Below, piece by piece: positions 1-8,313 of a DNA stretch of 64,000 bases (position 1 is its first letter; each line of letters opens with the position of its first letter). The notes below the pieces were generated by a model. That model made no database searches. It saw nothing but the letters and a program-made list of their open reading frames with translations, and was not told the origin of the DNA. This DNA is from Massilia eburnea (GTDB taxonomy: Bacteria; Pseudomonadota; Gammaproteobacteria; Burkholderiales; Burkholderiaceae_D). The stretch lies in contig NZ_WNKX01000013.1 in NCBI RefSeq assembly GCF_009720745.1, forward strand, positions 1-64,000. Direction: 5' to 3'. A program made the translations under genes and the position numbers.

Positions 1-77
1 CCCGAACAGGACCGTGAAACGACTCTGCGCCGATGATAGTGCTGCAACCAGTGTGAAAGTAGGTTATCGTCAGGCTC
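1..77 (+). rRNA. rrf: 5S ribosomal RNA, 3' part
   Basis: The first 77 bases match the 3' two thirds of a betaproteobacterial 5S rRNA: the GAACAGGACCGTGAAACGAC segment, the loop-E/helix IV region and the closing TATCGTCAGGCT strand that would pair with the missing 5' end. The 5' part lies outside the window, so a complete rRNA operon probably sits immediately to the left. An intrinsic terminator follows 7 bases later. The exact 3' end is uncertain by a base or two. Confidence 0.93.
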
Positions 78-84
78 TTATTAG

Positions 85-118
85 AAAAGCCCGCTAGGCA
101 TGTGCCAGCGGGCTTTTT
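85..118 (+). terminator. Rho-independent terminator of the rRNA operon
   Basis: AAAAGCCCGCT (85-95) pairs with AGCGGGCTTTT (107-117), and an inner GGC/GCC extends the stem across a four-base loop; a run of T follows. It lies directly behind the 5S rRNA. Confidence 0.9.
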
Positions 119-167
119 GCTTTTCTAGACCCGCCAAACGTAAGAACTTAGACACTTTACTTTCGAA

Positions 168-183
168 AGTCTCATTTGAGACT
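168..183. promoter_or_regulatory. Perfect dyad upstream of the M4 protease promoter
   Basis: AGTCTCA-TT-TGAGACT is a perfect 7-bp inverted repeat with a 2-bp spacer. It ends one base before the candidate -35 box of the protease promoter, a position typical of an activator or repressor site. The protein that would bind it is unknown. Confidence 0.35.
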
Positions 184-184
184 G

Positions 185-214
185 TTGTAATGAAACTGTC
201 TTAATTTGTAGAAT
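185..214 (+). promoter_or_regulatory. Candidate sigma-70 promoter of the M4 protease
   Basis: TTGTAA (185-190) and TAGAAT (209-214) are separated by 18 bp in an AT-rich patch that contrasts with the GC-rich surroundings. Transcription would start near 221, giving a leader of about 90 nt before the ATG at 311. The leader also holds a short CCGA-N6-TCGG hairpin near 257-271. Confidence 0.45.
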
Positions 215-310
215 TTTTGCATTCTCCACAGAACCCCGCTAGTGTTAAAGCTCGAGCCGAAAAAAATCGGACGATAAACACAAAACCTACACGGGATTAA
301 TGGAGCATTC

Positions 311-2032
311 ATGAAAATTCGCAAGACCCTGATCGCTACCGCGATCGCTTTGATTGCCGCACAAGCTAGTGCTACCAGCACGATGTCTGGCCCAGTTTCT
401 TTCTCCGCACAGGAAAAAGCACGCCTGATTTCTACCCTTAACGGTGAGCGCGGCAAGTTTGGCCTGGATACCGACCACGGTTACGCCATCGCTTCCCAGC
501 ACCCAGGTGCTGCCGGCCAGGCGATCAGCCGCATGAGCCACACCTACAAGGGTGTGCGTATTTTCGAATCCGAATCCGTGATTGTGACCGACAAGGGCGG
601 CAACATCGTTGGTGAGTCCTTCACCGACCGCCGCGCCGGCCTGTCGGCAAAACGTTTCAGCGTCAAGCCAACCCTGACCGGTTCCGATGCAATTGCCAAG
701 GCAAAGAAAACCGTTGCAGCTGGCACCGACATCGATCCACCATCGGCTGAACTGATCATCTTCCCAGTAATGAAGACCGTGCGTGTCGCCGGCGCCGAAA
801 ACAAGGCCGAAGCGGACCTGAACGCAATGGACGTAAAAGACGTGGTTGACCACCACGAACTGGCATACCTGGTGAAGACCCGTATGTCCAAGGGCCAGGA
901 AGCCGTATTCCACAACACCATCGTGAGCGCCAAGGACGGCAGCGTGCTGGACCAGTGGAGCATGCTGCAGAGCGTGGTTGGCACCGGCCATAGCCAGTAC
1001 AACGGCGACGTGCCGATCCAGACCACCCTGGTTGGCACCACCTACAAGATGCTGGATTCGACCCGCGGCGTCGGCGGCCAGTTCGGCGGCATGGCGATCA
1101 CCGATGCGAACCACGCTTCGACCTCCAACCCAACCCCAGGCGTGATCTACGTCAACAGCACCAACGTATGGGGCGATGGCCAGAACTACAACGGCGGCAG
1201 CGACACCAACGCCAACGGCCAGACCGCTGCAGTGAACGCGCTGTGGGGCCTGATGAACACCTACGACACGATGAACAACGTGATCGGGTGGAAGTCGCTG
1301 GACGGTAACAACACCGCGACCTACATCGCCGTGCACGTCGGCACCGCTTACGATAACGCCTTCTACACCGATTCCTGCAAGTGCATGTACATCGGCGACG
1401 GCTCCAGCTTCTACAGCCTGGGCTCGATCGACGTGATCGGCCACGAAATGGGCCACGGCGTGACCGCTGCGACCTCCAACCTGACCTACCGCGGCGAATC
1501 CGGCGGCCTGAATGAATCCTCGTCCGACATCAACGGCGAATCCGTGGAAGCCTACGCACGCAACGGCGGCACCGGTTCCGTCATCAACGCAGGCAACGAC
1601 TGGGTGATGGGCAAGGAAATCTCGAAGACCGGCACCCCGCTGCGCTGGCTGTACAAGCCAAGCAAGGATGGCAAGAGCCCGGACGCATGGAGCACCAGCC
1701 TGAAGCGCCTGGATCCTCACTACTCGAGCGGCCCTAACAACCGCATGTTCTACTTCCTGGCCATGGGCTCCAGCTCCACCACCACCAGCGACTATTACTC
1801 CAAGTACCTGGTGCAGGCGCCGAAGAACATGACAGGTATCGGCATCGACAAGGCATACCGCATCTGGTTCAAGGCCAACACCACCAAGCTGACCTCCGGC
1901 TCGACCTATGCTGACGCGCGCAACGCAGTTGTGGCAGCAGCGCAGGAACTGTACGGCGTGGGCAGCGTGGAAGCGAAAGCCGCAATGCGCGCTTACGCTG
2001 CAATCAACGTGGGCGCCGACGTAGCGGAATAA
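311..2032 (+). CDS. Secreted M4 (thermolysin-like) zinc metalloprotease
   Basis: A 573-residue preproprotein. A Sec signal peptide covers about residues 1-22 (ending AAQASA), followed by a roughly 200-residue FTP/PepSY-type propeptide and the M4 catalytic domain. Zinc ligands are HEMGH at 378-382 and Glu402 in the GGLNESSSD motif; the 24-residue spacing equals that of thermolysin H142/E166. His470 in DPHYSSG matches the catalytic His231. There is no C-terminal PPC domain, so the mature enzyme is a minimal M4 protease of about 35 kDa. GGAG at 302-305 sets the ATG at 311. It probably digests extracellular protein. It is monocistronic, ending at a strong terminator. Confidence 0.95.
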   Translation: MKIRKTLIATAIALIAAQASATSTMSGPVSFSAQEKARLISTLNGERGKFGLDTDHGYAIASQHPGAAGQAISRMSHTYKGVRIFESESVIVTDKGGNIVGESFTDRRAGLSAKRFSVKPTLTGSDAIAKAKKTVAAGTDIDPPSAELIIFPVMKTVRVAGAENKAEADLNAMDVKDVVDHHELAYLVKTRMSKGQEAVFHNTIVSAKDGSVLDQWSMLQSVVGTGHSQYNGDVPIQTTLVGTTYKMLDSTRGVGGQFGGMAITDANHASTSNPTPGVIYVNSTNVWGDGQNYNGGSDTNANGQTAAVNALWGLMNTYDTMNNVIGWKSLDGNNTATYIAVHVGTAYDNAFYTDSCKCMYIGDGSSFYSLGSIDVIGHEMGHGVTAATSNLTYRGESGGLNESSSDINGESVEAYARNGGTGSVINAGNDWVMGKEISKTGTPLRWLYKPSKDGKSPDAWSTSLKRLDPHYSSGPNNRMFYFLAMGSSSTTTSDYYSKYLVQAPKNMTGIGIDKAYRIWFKANTTKLTSGSTYADARNAVVAAAQELYGVGSVEAKAAMRAYAAINVGADVAE

Positions 2033-2051
2033 GCTACGTAGAGCCCAACGT

Positions 2052-2083
2052 AAAAACCGCCAGGGGGACCTGGCGGTTTTTTT
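2052..2083. terminator. Terminator between the M4 protease and pagL (convergent)
   Basis: AAAACCGCCAG pairs with CTGGCGGTTTT around a short G-rich loop and is followed by seven T. A matching A tract on the other side would let it also stop transcription arriving from pagL. Confidence 0.85.
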
Positions 2084-2087
2084 ATTG

Positions 2088-2633
2088 TCAGTAGCGGTAA
2101 GCCACCTTCATCATCACGAAATTGACGCCGCTGTTCGGCTCCTTGATGCCGCCGTTGGAGTAATGTTGCGCCTTCAGTGCGACTTCCCAGTTGTTGTCGA
2201 AGACATAGCCGACGCCAATATGGTCCCCGAACTGGAAAGCGGTCGACAGGTGTTTGCGGTTGTTGTCGTATAGCCTGGACAGCACGTGCGCGCCGATCCC
2301 GCCTTCAACATAGAACCCCTTCTTGTTTGTGTTCTCGAAGCGGAACACGGGGGTGAAGCCAATATCCTCGATGTGCTTTTTGGCGCCAGGCACATTGTCC
2401 CATTGACGCGCTTCCCAGAAGCCAACGCTGGCGTCCCAGTAGCCGGTGAGATGGGTGCCGTTCGAGTTGAACCAGCTCCAGTCAGGGCTGAAGTCCTTGG
2501 TTGCCCCCAGGCGCACCATCTGGACCTTGGGCCCATGGCCGTATTCCACATACGCTGAATTGAGATCGAAGGCAAAGGCGGATTGTGCTGCCATCCCCAC
2601 CGTAGCTACGGCGAACAGTTTTTTGATTTGCAT
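2088..2633 (-). CDS. pagL: PagL-type lipid A 3-O-deacylase
   Basis: A 181-residue outer-membrane beta-barrel esterase that removes the 3-O acyl chain of lipid A. The start chosen is the ATG at 2633 (MQIKKLFAV), which gives a clear signal peptide ending AQSAFA and has a GAGAG Shine-Dalgarno sequence; an upstream in-frame ATG would spoil the signal. The C-terminal half contains HYSNGGIKEPNSG, carrying the catalytic His-Ser pair of PagL, and the protein ends in an aromatic residue (AYRY) as barrel proteins do. It is divergent from the reductase at 2771 and would change LPS acylation at the cell surface. Confidence 0.88.
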   Translation of the reverse strand: MQIKKLFAVATVGMAAQSAFAFDLNSAYVEYGHGPKVQMVRLGATKDFSPDWSWFNSNGTHLTGYWDASVGFWEARQWDNVPGAKKHIEDIGFTPVFRFENTNKKGFYVEGGIGAHVLSRLYDNNRKHLSTAFQFGDHIGVGYVFDNNWEVALKAQHYSNGGIKEPNSGVNFVMMKVAYRY

Positions 2634-2770
2634 GTTTTTCTCTCTAGTCCTTGCCACATTCTTCATATTTGTTGTGGCAATGGTGGGCATTCTACGGTCG
2701 TTCCGATTTTTTTTCAGGCGCCGCTACAATAGTTAGAATCACTGCAACGTTGGTATTTCTGGAGATTATC

Positions 2771-3673
2771 GTGACGCATCCACTGCGAATTGCTTTCCTC
2801 GGTATTGGGTTGATGGGTGAACCTATGGTACTCCGTCTGCTCGCCGCTGGATACAAGGTGACGGCCTGGAATCGCACGGCCGGAAAGGCGGGCGTGCTGG
2901 CTTCGGCTGGCGCGGATCCGGACGATGTGCTGTCGCATGCGGTTGCCGACGCGCCGGTCGTGGTGTCGATGCTATCGGCGGGCGATGCGGTCGGCGGCGT
3001 CATCGAGGCGGCGCTCGATGCGCTGCGTCCGGGTACATTGTGGATCGATATGAGCTCCACGCGCCAGGATGAAGCACAGTCTTTCCATGCATTGCTTGCT
3101 GCGCGCGGGCATCGCTTCATCGATGCGCCGGTGTCGGGTGGCGTTGGCGGTGCCCAGGCGGGAACCTTGGCCATCATGGCAGGCGGCAGTGCGGCGGACT
3201 TCGCGGCGGCGCGGCCTGTGCTGGAAGCGATGGGCAAGCCCAAGCTGGTTGGGCCGGCCGGCAGCGGACAAGTGGCGAAGCTGTGCAACCAGCTGATCGT
3301 AGGCGGCACGATCAATATCGTGGCCGAGGCTTTGCTGCTGGCGCAGGCTGCGGGCGCCGATCCGGTCGCGGTGCGTGAAGCGATCCGCGGCGGGTTTGCC
3401 GAGAGCCGGGTACTGGAGGTGCATGGGCAGCGCATGCTGGAGCGTAATTTCCTGCCAGGCGGGCAGGTGCTCACGCAGTTGAAGGACCAGCACAATATCT
3501 TGGCCGCGGCGGCAGCGGCGGGGGTGGCGCTGCCGGTCACCAGCCTGGTGACGGAGCGCTATGAATCGATCAAGGATGTGTATCCGCGTGCCGACCATTC
3601 AGCCGCGCTGCTTGCGCTGGAGCGGCTGAACGATGGCGTGCGCGTTGGCACCCAGGCCGACCGGCTGCCTTAA
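2771..3673 (+). CDS. NAD(P)-dependent oxidoreductase, 3-hydroxyisobutyrate dehydrogenase family
   Basis: A 300-residue beta-hydroxyacid dehydrogenase. The N-terminal Rossmann motif is GIGLMGEPM, the substrate-binding stretch is DAPVSGGVGGAQAGT, and the catalytic Lys lies in GSGQVAKLCNQ. I place the start at GTG 2771, six bases behind GGAG, because the longer reading frame adds 40 residues without family similarity. It reduces or oxidises a short 2- or 3-hydroxyacid such as 3-hydroxyisobutyrate or tartronate semialdehyde; the exact substrate cannot be read. Its stop overlaps the stop of the convergent amidohydrolase by 4 bp. Confidence 0.88.
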   Translation: MTHPLRIAFLGIGLMGEPMVLRLLAAGYKVTAWNRTAGKAGVLASAGADPDDVLSHAVADAPVVVSMLSAGDAVGGVIEAALDALRPGTLWIDMSSTRQDEAQSFHALLAARGHRFIDAPVSGGVGGAQAGTLAIMAGGSAADFAAARPVLEAMGKPKLVGPAGSGQVAKLCNQLIVGGTINIVAEALLLAQAAGADPVAVREAIRGGFAESRVLEVHGQRMLERNFLPGGQVLTQLKDQHNILAAAAAAGVALPVTSLVTERYESIKDVYPRADHSAALLALERLNDGVRVGTQADRLP

Positions 3674-4863
3674 GCGTTGGGCAGCGCCGCTTCTGCGAGG
3701 TGGACCCAGAAGCTGGCCCCGATCGGCAGCAGGCGGTCGTTGAAGTCGTAACTGGCGTTGTGGAGCACACAGGGGCCGAGGCCATGGCCGCCATCGCGGT
3801 GGTCGCCTTCGCCGTTACCGATGAAGATGTAGCAGCCCGGCTTCTCCTGCAGGAAGAAGGCGAAGTCCTCGGCGCCCATGGTCGGTTCGACATGGCCGTC
3901 GACCATGGATTCCCCGACGACGTTTTTCATCACGCCCAGTGCGAACCGGGTTTCCTTGGCATGGTTCACCAGCGGCGGATAGTTGCGGCGGAAGCTGAAC
4001 TCCACCTCCGCGTCGAAGGCGGCGGCGATGCCTTCTGCAAGGGACTGCATGCGCTGTTCGACCATGTCCAGCACTTCGGTGGTGAAAGTGCGCACGGTGC
4101 CGACCAGTTTCGCATCGTCGGGGATGACGTTGGTGGCGCTGCCGGCGTGGATCTGGGTGATCGACAGCACGGCCGTATCCAGGGGACTCTTGTTGCGCGT
4201 GACGATGGTCTGCCAGGCCTGGGCAATCTGCACCGCAATCATGATCGGGTCGATGCCTTTGTGCGGCTGCGCCGCGTGGGCGCCTTTGCCGCGCACGGTG
4301 ACGTGGAATTCATTGGAGGAGGCCATCATCGGGCCTTCGCACACGCTCAGGGTGCCGGTCGCGGAACCCGGCCAGTTATGCATGCCGTAGATTGCATCCA
4401 TCGGGAAGCGCTCGAACAAGCCGTCCCTGATCATTTCGCGCGCGCCGGCGCCGCCTTCCTCGGCCGGCTGGAACACCAGGTAGACGGTGCCGTCGAAGTT
4501 GCGGTGCTTGGCCAGGTAGTGGGCAGCGCCGAGCAGCATGGCGGTGTGGCCGTCATGGCCGCAGGCGTGCATCTTGCCCGCATGCTTGGACGCGTGCGGG
4601 AAGGTGTTGATTTCCTGCATGGGCAGCGCATCCATGTCCGCGCGCAGGCCAATGGCACGCTTTGAGCTGCCGTTCTTGATAATGCCTACGACGCCGGTCT
4701 TGCCCAGGCCGCGCTCGAAAGGAATGCCCCATTCGGCCAGCTTGGCGCACACCACGTCGGCGGTACGCTCTTCTTCATAGCAGAGTTCCGGGTGGGCATG
4801 CAGGTCGCGTCGGATCTGCTGCACCTCGGATTGAAACGCAATAATCGGGTCGATCAGTTTCAT
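3670..4863 (-). CDS. M20-family amidohydrolase (hippurate hydrolase / N-acyl-amino acid deacylase type)
   Basis: A 397-residue cytoplasmic metallohydrolase of the M20D group. Metal-binding signatures are ACGHDGHTAMLLG, EEGGAGAREMI and, near the C-terminus, MGAEDFAFFLQ. The central dimerisation (lid) domain is present. It probably cleaves an N-acyl or N-aroyl amino acid; the substrate is not determinable. GGAGAAG lies just upstream of the ATG at 4863. It is convergent with the reductase on its left and divergent from the molybdoenzyme on its right. Confidence 0.9.
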   Translation of the reverse strand: MKLIDPIIAFQSEVQQIRRDLHAHPELCYEEERTADVVCAKLAEWGIPFERGLGKTGVVGIIKNGSSKRAIGLRADMDALPMQEINTFPHASKHAGKMHACGHDGHTAMLLGAAHYLAKHRNFDGTVYLVFQPAEEGGAGAREMIRDGLFERFPMDAIYGMHNWPGSATGTLSVCEGPMMASSNEFHVTVRGKGAHAAQPHKGIDPIMIAVQIAQAWQTIVTRNKSPLDTAVLSITQIHAGSATNVIPDDAKLVGTVRTFTTEVLDMVEQRMQSLAEGIAAAFDAEVEFSFRRNYPPLVNHAKETRFALGVMKNVVGESMVDGHVEPTMGAEDFAFFLQEKPGCYIFIGNGEGDHRDGGHGLGPCVLHNASYDFNDRLLPIGASFWVHLAEAALPNA

Positions 4864-4959
4864 TGTTCTTCTCCATCGATCTTGCCATTCTAGCCTCCCG
4901 ATGCGATTTTCAGGAATCGTTTACGATACTGTTTTCCGCCGTCGATAAACTGGTTCAAG

Positions 4960-7014
4960 ATGTCTCAAACACAAGTTCGCGCCGCCTGCCCGCATGATTG
5001 CCCCGATACCTGCGCCCTGCTCGTTACTGTCGAGAATGGGGTCGCGACGGAAGTGAAGGGCGATCCCGACCATCCGACCACGGCTGGGGTGCTGTGCACC
5101 AAGGTTTCCCGCTACACCGAACGTACCTATTCGCCGGACCGCCTGCTCTACCCGCTGCGCCGTGTCGGCAAGAAGGGCGAAGGCAAGTTCGAGCGCATCA
5201 GCTGGGATGAGGCGCTGGATGAGATTGCGGCCCGCCTGAAGCCGCTGGCGGCCACTGAGCCGGAATCCATCCTCCCCTACAGCTACGCAGGCACCATGGG
5301 CCTGGTGCAGGGCGATTCCATGTCGTCCCGCTTCTTCCACAAGATCGGGGCCTCCCTGCTGGACCGCACCATTTGCGCGACCGCGGGCGCCACCGGTTAC
5401 AAATACACGGTGGGCGCCTCGATCGGCACCGATATCGAACAATTCCAGAATGCCAAGCTGATCATTATCTGGGGCGGCAACCCGATCGCGTCCAACCTGC
5501 ATTTCTGGACCCGCGCCCAGGAAGCCAAGCGCAACGGCGCCAAGCTGATCGCGATTGACCCGTATCGCTCGCTGACGGCCGAGAAATGCCACCAGCACAT
5601 TGCCTTGCTGCCTGGGACGGACGCGGCGCTGGCCCTGGGCCTGATGCACATCCTGGTGCGTGACGACTTGCTGGACCACGAATACATCGCCGACTACACG
5701 GTCGGATTCGAAGAGCTGCGCCAGCGCGTGGCTGAGTGGACGCCGGCGCGGGTGGCCGCCACCTGCGGCATCAGCGTCGACGAAGTGGAAGGCCTGGCGC
5801 GCGACTATGGCGAAACTGCCAAGCGCGGCGAACCGGTGGCGATCCGCATGAATTACGGTGTGCAGCGCGTGCATGGCGGCGGCATGGCGGTGCGCAATAT
5901 CGCCTGCCTGCCGGCGCTGGTCGGGGCATGGCGCCATGCGGCAGGCGGCGTGCAGCTGTCGGCCTCGGGCACCTTCAAGAAAAACCTGGCCGCGCTGCAG
6001 CGCCCCGATTTGCTGGCGAAACAGCCACGTACCATCAATATGACGACGATTGGCGACGACTTGCTGCGCCCGGCCTCGCCCGAGTTTGGCCCGCAGGTCA
6101 AGGCCGTGATCGTGTACAACTCGAATCCGCTGGCGGTTGCGCCGGATTCGGGCAAAGTGCAGGCCGGCTTTGCGCGCGAAGACTTGTTCACCGTCGTGCT
6201 TGAGCATTTCCAGACCGACACTGCCGATTATGCGGACATCGTGCTCCCGGCGACCACGCAGCTGGAACACACTGACGCCCACAGCGCTTATGGCCATTTG
6301 TACATGATGGCCAATAACCCAGCCATCGCACCGATGGGCGAAGCCAAGCCGAACACAGAGATTTTCCGCCTGCTGGCAGCCCGCATGGGCCTCGACGATC
6401 CCTGCTTCCGCGACAGCGATGATGAGCTCGCTTCGGTGGCATTCGTGCAGTTCGACTGGGAGTCACTCAAGAAGAAGGGCTGGCAGAAACTGGAAGTTCC
6501 AGACGCTCCCTTTGCATGCGGCAATTTCCCCACACCATCAGGAAAATGTGAGTTCTATTCAGAAAGCATGAAGTCCGATGGCCTGGATCCCTTGCCGGCC
6601 TACATCCCGAACTACGAATCTGCGGCATCTTCCCCTGAACTGGCGGCAAAATACCCGCTGGCGATGATATCTCCGCCGGCACGCAACTTCCTTAACTCGA
6701 CCTTTGTCAACGTGCAAAGCTTGCGTGCCACGGAGGGTGAGCCCCACCTCGACATCAGTCCTGACGATGCGGCAACACGTGGCATCAACCACGGCGATAT
6801 GGTGCGCATCTTCAATGATCGCGGTTCCTTCGTGTGCAAGGCCCGCGTCACGCCGAAGGCCCGCAAAGGCCTCGTGGTAGGGCTGTCGATATGGTGGAAG
6901 AAGCTGGCGGGAGATGGCAAGAACGCCAACGAGGTCACCAGCCAACGGCTGACTGACATGGGTCGCGCACCGACGTTTTACGATACACTGGTCCAAGTCG
7001 AGAAAGCCGCCTGA
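4960..7014 (+). CDS. Molybdopterin oxidoreductase (formate dehydrogenase / BisC-like catalytic subunit)
   Basis: 684 residues. The N-terminal CPHDCPDTC cluster with a later LCTK cysteine is the [4Fe-4S] site of the family, followed by the molybdopterin body and a C-terminal dinucleotide-binding domain (about residues 560-684, ARNFLNSTF and RGINHGDMV). No Tat or Sec signal is visible, so it is probably cytoplasmic. No small or electron-transfer subunit lies beside it; the next gene, 9 bases downstream, encodes a lipoprotein aminopeptidase. Enzymes of this stand-alone type oxidise or reduce unidentified substrates. Confidence 0.88.
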   Translation: MSQTQVRAACPHDCPDTCALLVTVENGVATEVKGDPDHPTTAGVLCTKVSRYTERTYSPDRLLYPLRRVGKKGEGKFERISWDEALDEIAARLKPLAATEPESILPYSYAGTMGLVQGDSMSSRFFHKIGASLLDRTICATAGATGYKYTVGASIGTDIEQFQNAKLIIIWGGNPIASNLHFWTRAQEAKRNGAKLIAIDPYRSLTAEKCHQHIALLPGTDAALALGLMHILVRDDLLDHEYIADYTVGFEELRQRVAEWTPARVAATCGISVDEVEGLARDYGETAKRGEPVAIRMNYGVQRVHGGGMAVRNIACLPALVGAWRHAAGGVQLSASGTFKKNLAALQRPDLLAKQPRTINMTTIGDDLLRPASPEFGPQVKAVIVYNSNPLAVAPDSGKVQAGFAREDLFTVVLEHFQTDTADYADIVLPATTQLEHTDAHSAYGHLYMMANNPAIAPMGEAKPNTEIFRLLAARMGLDDPCFRDSDDELASVAFVQFDWESLKKKGWQKLEVPDAPFACGNFPTPSGKCEFYSESMKSDGLDPLPAYIPNYESAASSPELAAKYPLAMISPPARNFLNSTFVNVQSLRATEGEPHLDISPDDAATRGINHGDMVRIFNDRGSFVCKARVTPKARKGLVVGLSIWWKKLAGDGKNANEVTSQRLTDMGRAPTFYDTLVQVEKAA

Positions 7015-7023
7015 GAATGATTT

Positions 7024-8154
7024 ATGCGCTCGTTGTCACACCTGAAACTGCGCGCCAGATACCTGGCGACGGCGGGGGTGTGCGCGGCGCTTCTGGCGGG
7101 TTGTGCGCAATTCAAGTATTACTTCCAGGCTGCCCAGGGCCAGTACGCGCTCTGGTCCGACGCCCGCCCGGTCGATGACTGGCTGGGCGATCCTGCCACC
7201 GATCCCAAGCTCAAGGCCCGGCTCGAAAAAGCCAAACTGATCCGCAAATTCGCGGTGAAAGAGCTCGGCCTGCCCGACAACTCCAGCTACAAGAACTACG
7301 CACCACTGAACCGCCCCTACGTGCTGTGGAATGTGGTCGCCACGCCCGAGCTGTCGCTGCGGCCGATACAGTGGTGCTTCCCGATCGCCGGCTGCGTCAG
7401 CTACCGCGGCTACTACAGCAAGGCCGACGCCGAAGCGTTTGCCGACGAATTGCGCAAGGAAGGCAACGACGTGCAGGTGGGCGGCGTGCCGGCCTACTCC
7501 ACGCTGGGCTGGCTGAGCGATCCGCTGCTGTCCACCTTCATCAACCACTCCGATGCCGAGCTGGCGAAGCTGATCTTCCACGAGCTGGCGCACCAGGTTG
7601 TGTACGTCCAGGGCGATTCCAAATTCAACGAAGCGTTCGCTACGGCAGTCGAGGAGGCCGGCGTCGAACGCTGGCTCGACCTGTATGGCAACGACGCCAT
7701 GCGTGAAGCCTACGCCCGCTACAACACGCGCCGGCAGGACTTCATGAACTTGCTGGTCAAGCATAGACAAATGCTTGCCGACAATTACGCCGGCAAGGCC
7801 AGCATGAAGAAGAAACGGGAGGAAAAGGCGCGCATCTTTGCCTCCCTTCACGATGGCTACAAGGAACTCAAGGCAAGCTGGGGCGGCTACAACGGCTATG
7901 ACCGATTCTTTGCGGAATCTTTGAATAATGCCCATCTGGCATCTGTTGCAACCTATAATGATTTGCTGCCAGGCTTCCGCGCCTTGCTACTGAAAGAGAA
8001 GGCATTCCCTCAATTTTATGTTGCGGTGCGGAATATGAGCAACCTGCCCTCCGTTGAACGGCATGACAGGCTGCACGAACTGGCACGCACTATGGCGCAA
8101 GTCAACGAAACCACAACGGCTGCCGCAGCCAGGGAACCCGGCGCCGTCAATTGA
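7024..8154 (+). CDS. Putative lipoprotein aminopeptidase (PF10023-like)
   Basis: 376 residues. A lipoprotein signal peptide ends in LLAGC, so the mature protein should be anchored to a membrane in the envelope. HELAHQ at 186-191 followed by NEAFATAVEE gives an HExxH zinc site with a downstream Glu, as in the predicted aminopeptidase family PF10023. Between lie several Tyr/Trp-rich stretches typical of this family. It starts 9 bases after the molybdoenzyme stop and may be cotranscribed with it, though no functional link is obvious. Confidence 0.82.
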   Translation: MRSLSHLKLRARYLATAGVCAALLAGCAQFKYYFQAAQGQYALWSDARPVDDWLGDPATDPKLKARLEKAKLIRKFAVKELGLPDNSSYKNYAPLNRPYVLWNVVATPELSLRPIQWCFPIAGCVSYRGYYSKADAEAFADELRKEGNDVQVGGVPAYSTLGWLSDPLLSTFINHSDAELAKLIFHELAHQVVYVQGDSKFNEAFATAVEEAGVERWLDLYGNDAMREAYARYNTRRQDFMNLLVKHRQMLADNYAGKASMKKKREEKARIFASLHDGYKELKASWGGYNGYDRFFAESLNNAHLASVATYNDLLPGFRALLLKEKAFPQFYVAVRNMSNLPSVERHDRLHELARTMAQVNETTTAAAAREPGAVN

Positions 8155-8211
8155 TGCTGCGTTGCAGCGCGGAGGCCCGCTAGAGTACGCGTTCCAAATC
8201 CTGAAAATAGC

Positions 8212-8253
8212 TTGCCCTGTGCCATCCCGCACGATAGCATCTAGAGTGCGGGA
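8212..8253 (+). promoter_or_regulatory. Candidate fadD promoter overlapped by an inverted repeat
   Basis: TTGCCC (8212-8217) and TAGCAT (8235-8240) are 17 bp apart. TCCCGCAC (8225-8232) and GTGCGGGA (8246-8253) form a perfect 8-bp dyad with a 13-bp spacer that straddles the -10 box. A repressor bound there would block the promoter; alternatively the dyad is a weak terminator of the gene before. Confidence 0.35.
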
Positions 8254-8313
8254 GAGCACGGTCGTTCTATTTTCGCAAATAAAACATATAACACCGAGAC
8301 AAAGAGGCACAGG

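Noticed and set aside
2651..2770. Longer start of the hydroxyisobutyrate-dehydrogenase-like gene
   Set aside because: The 40 extra codons overlap the pagL control region, lack similarity to the family and have no ribosome binding site; GTG 2771 has a good one.
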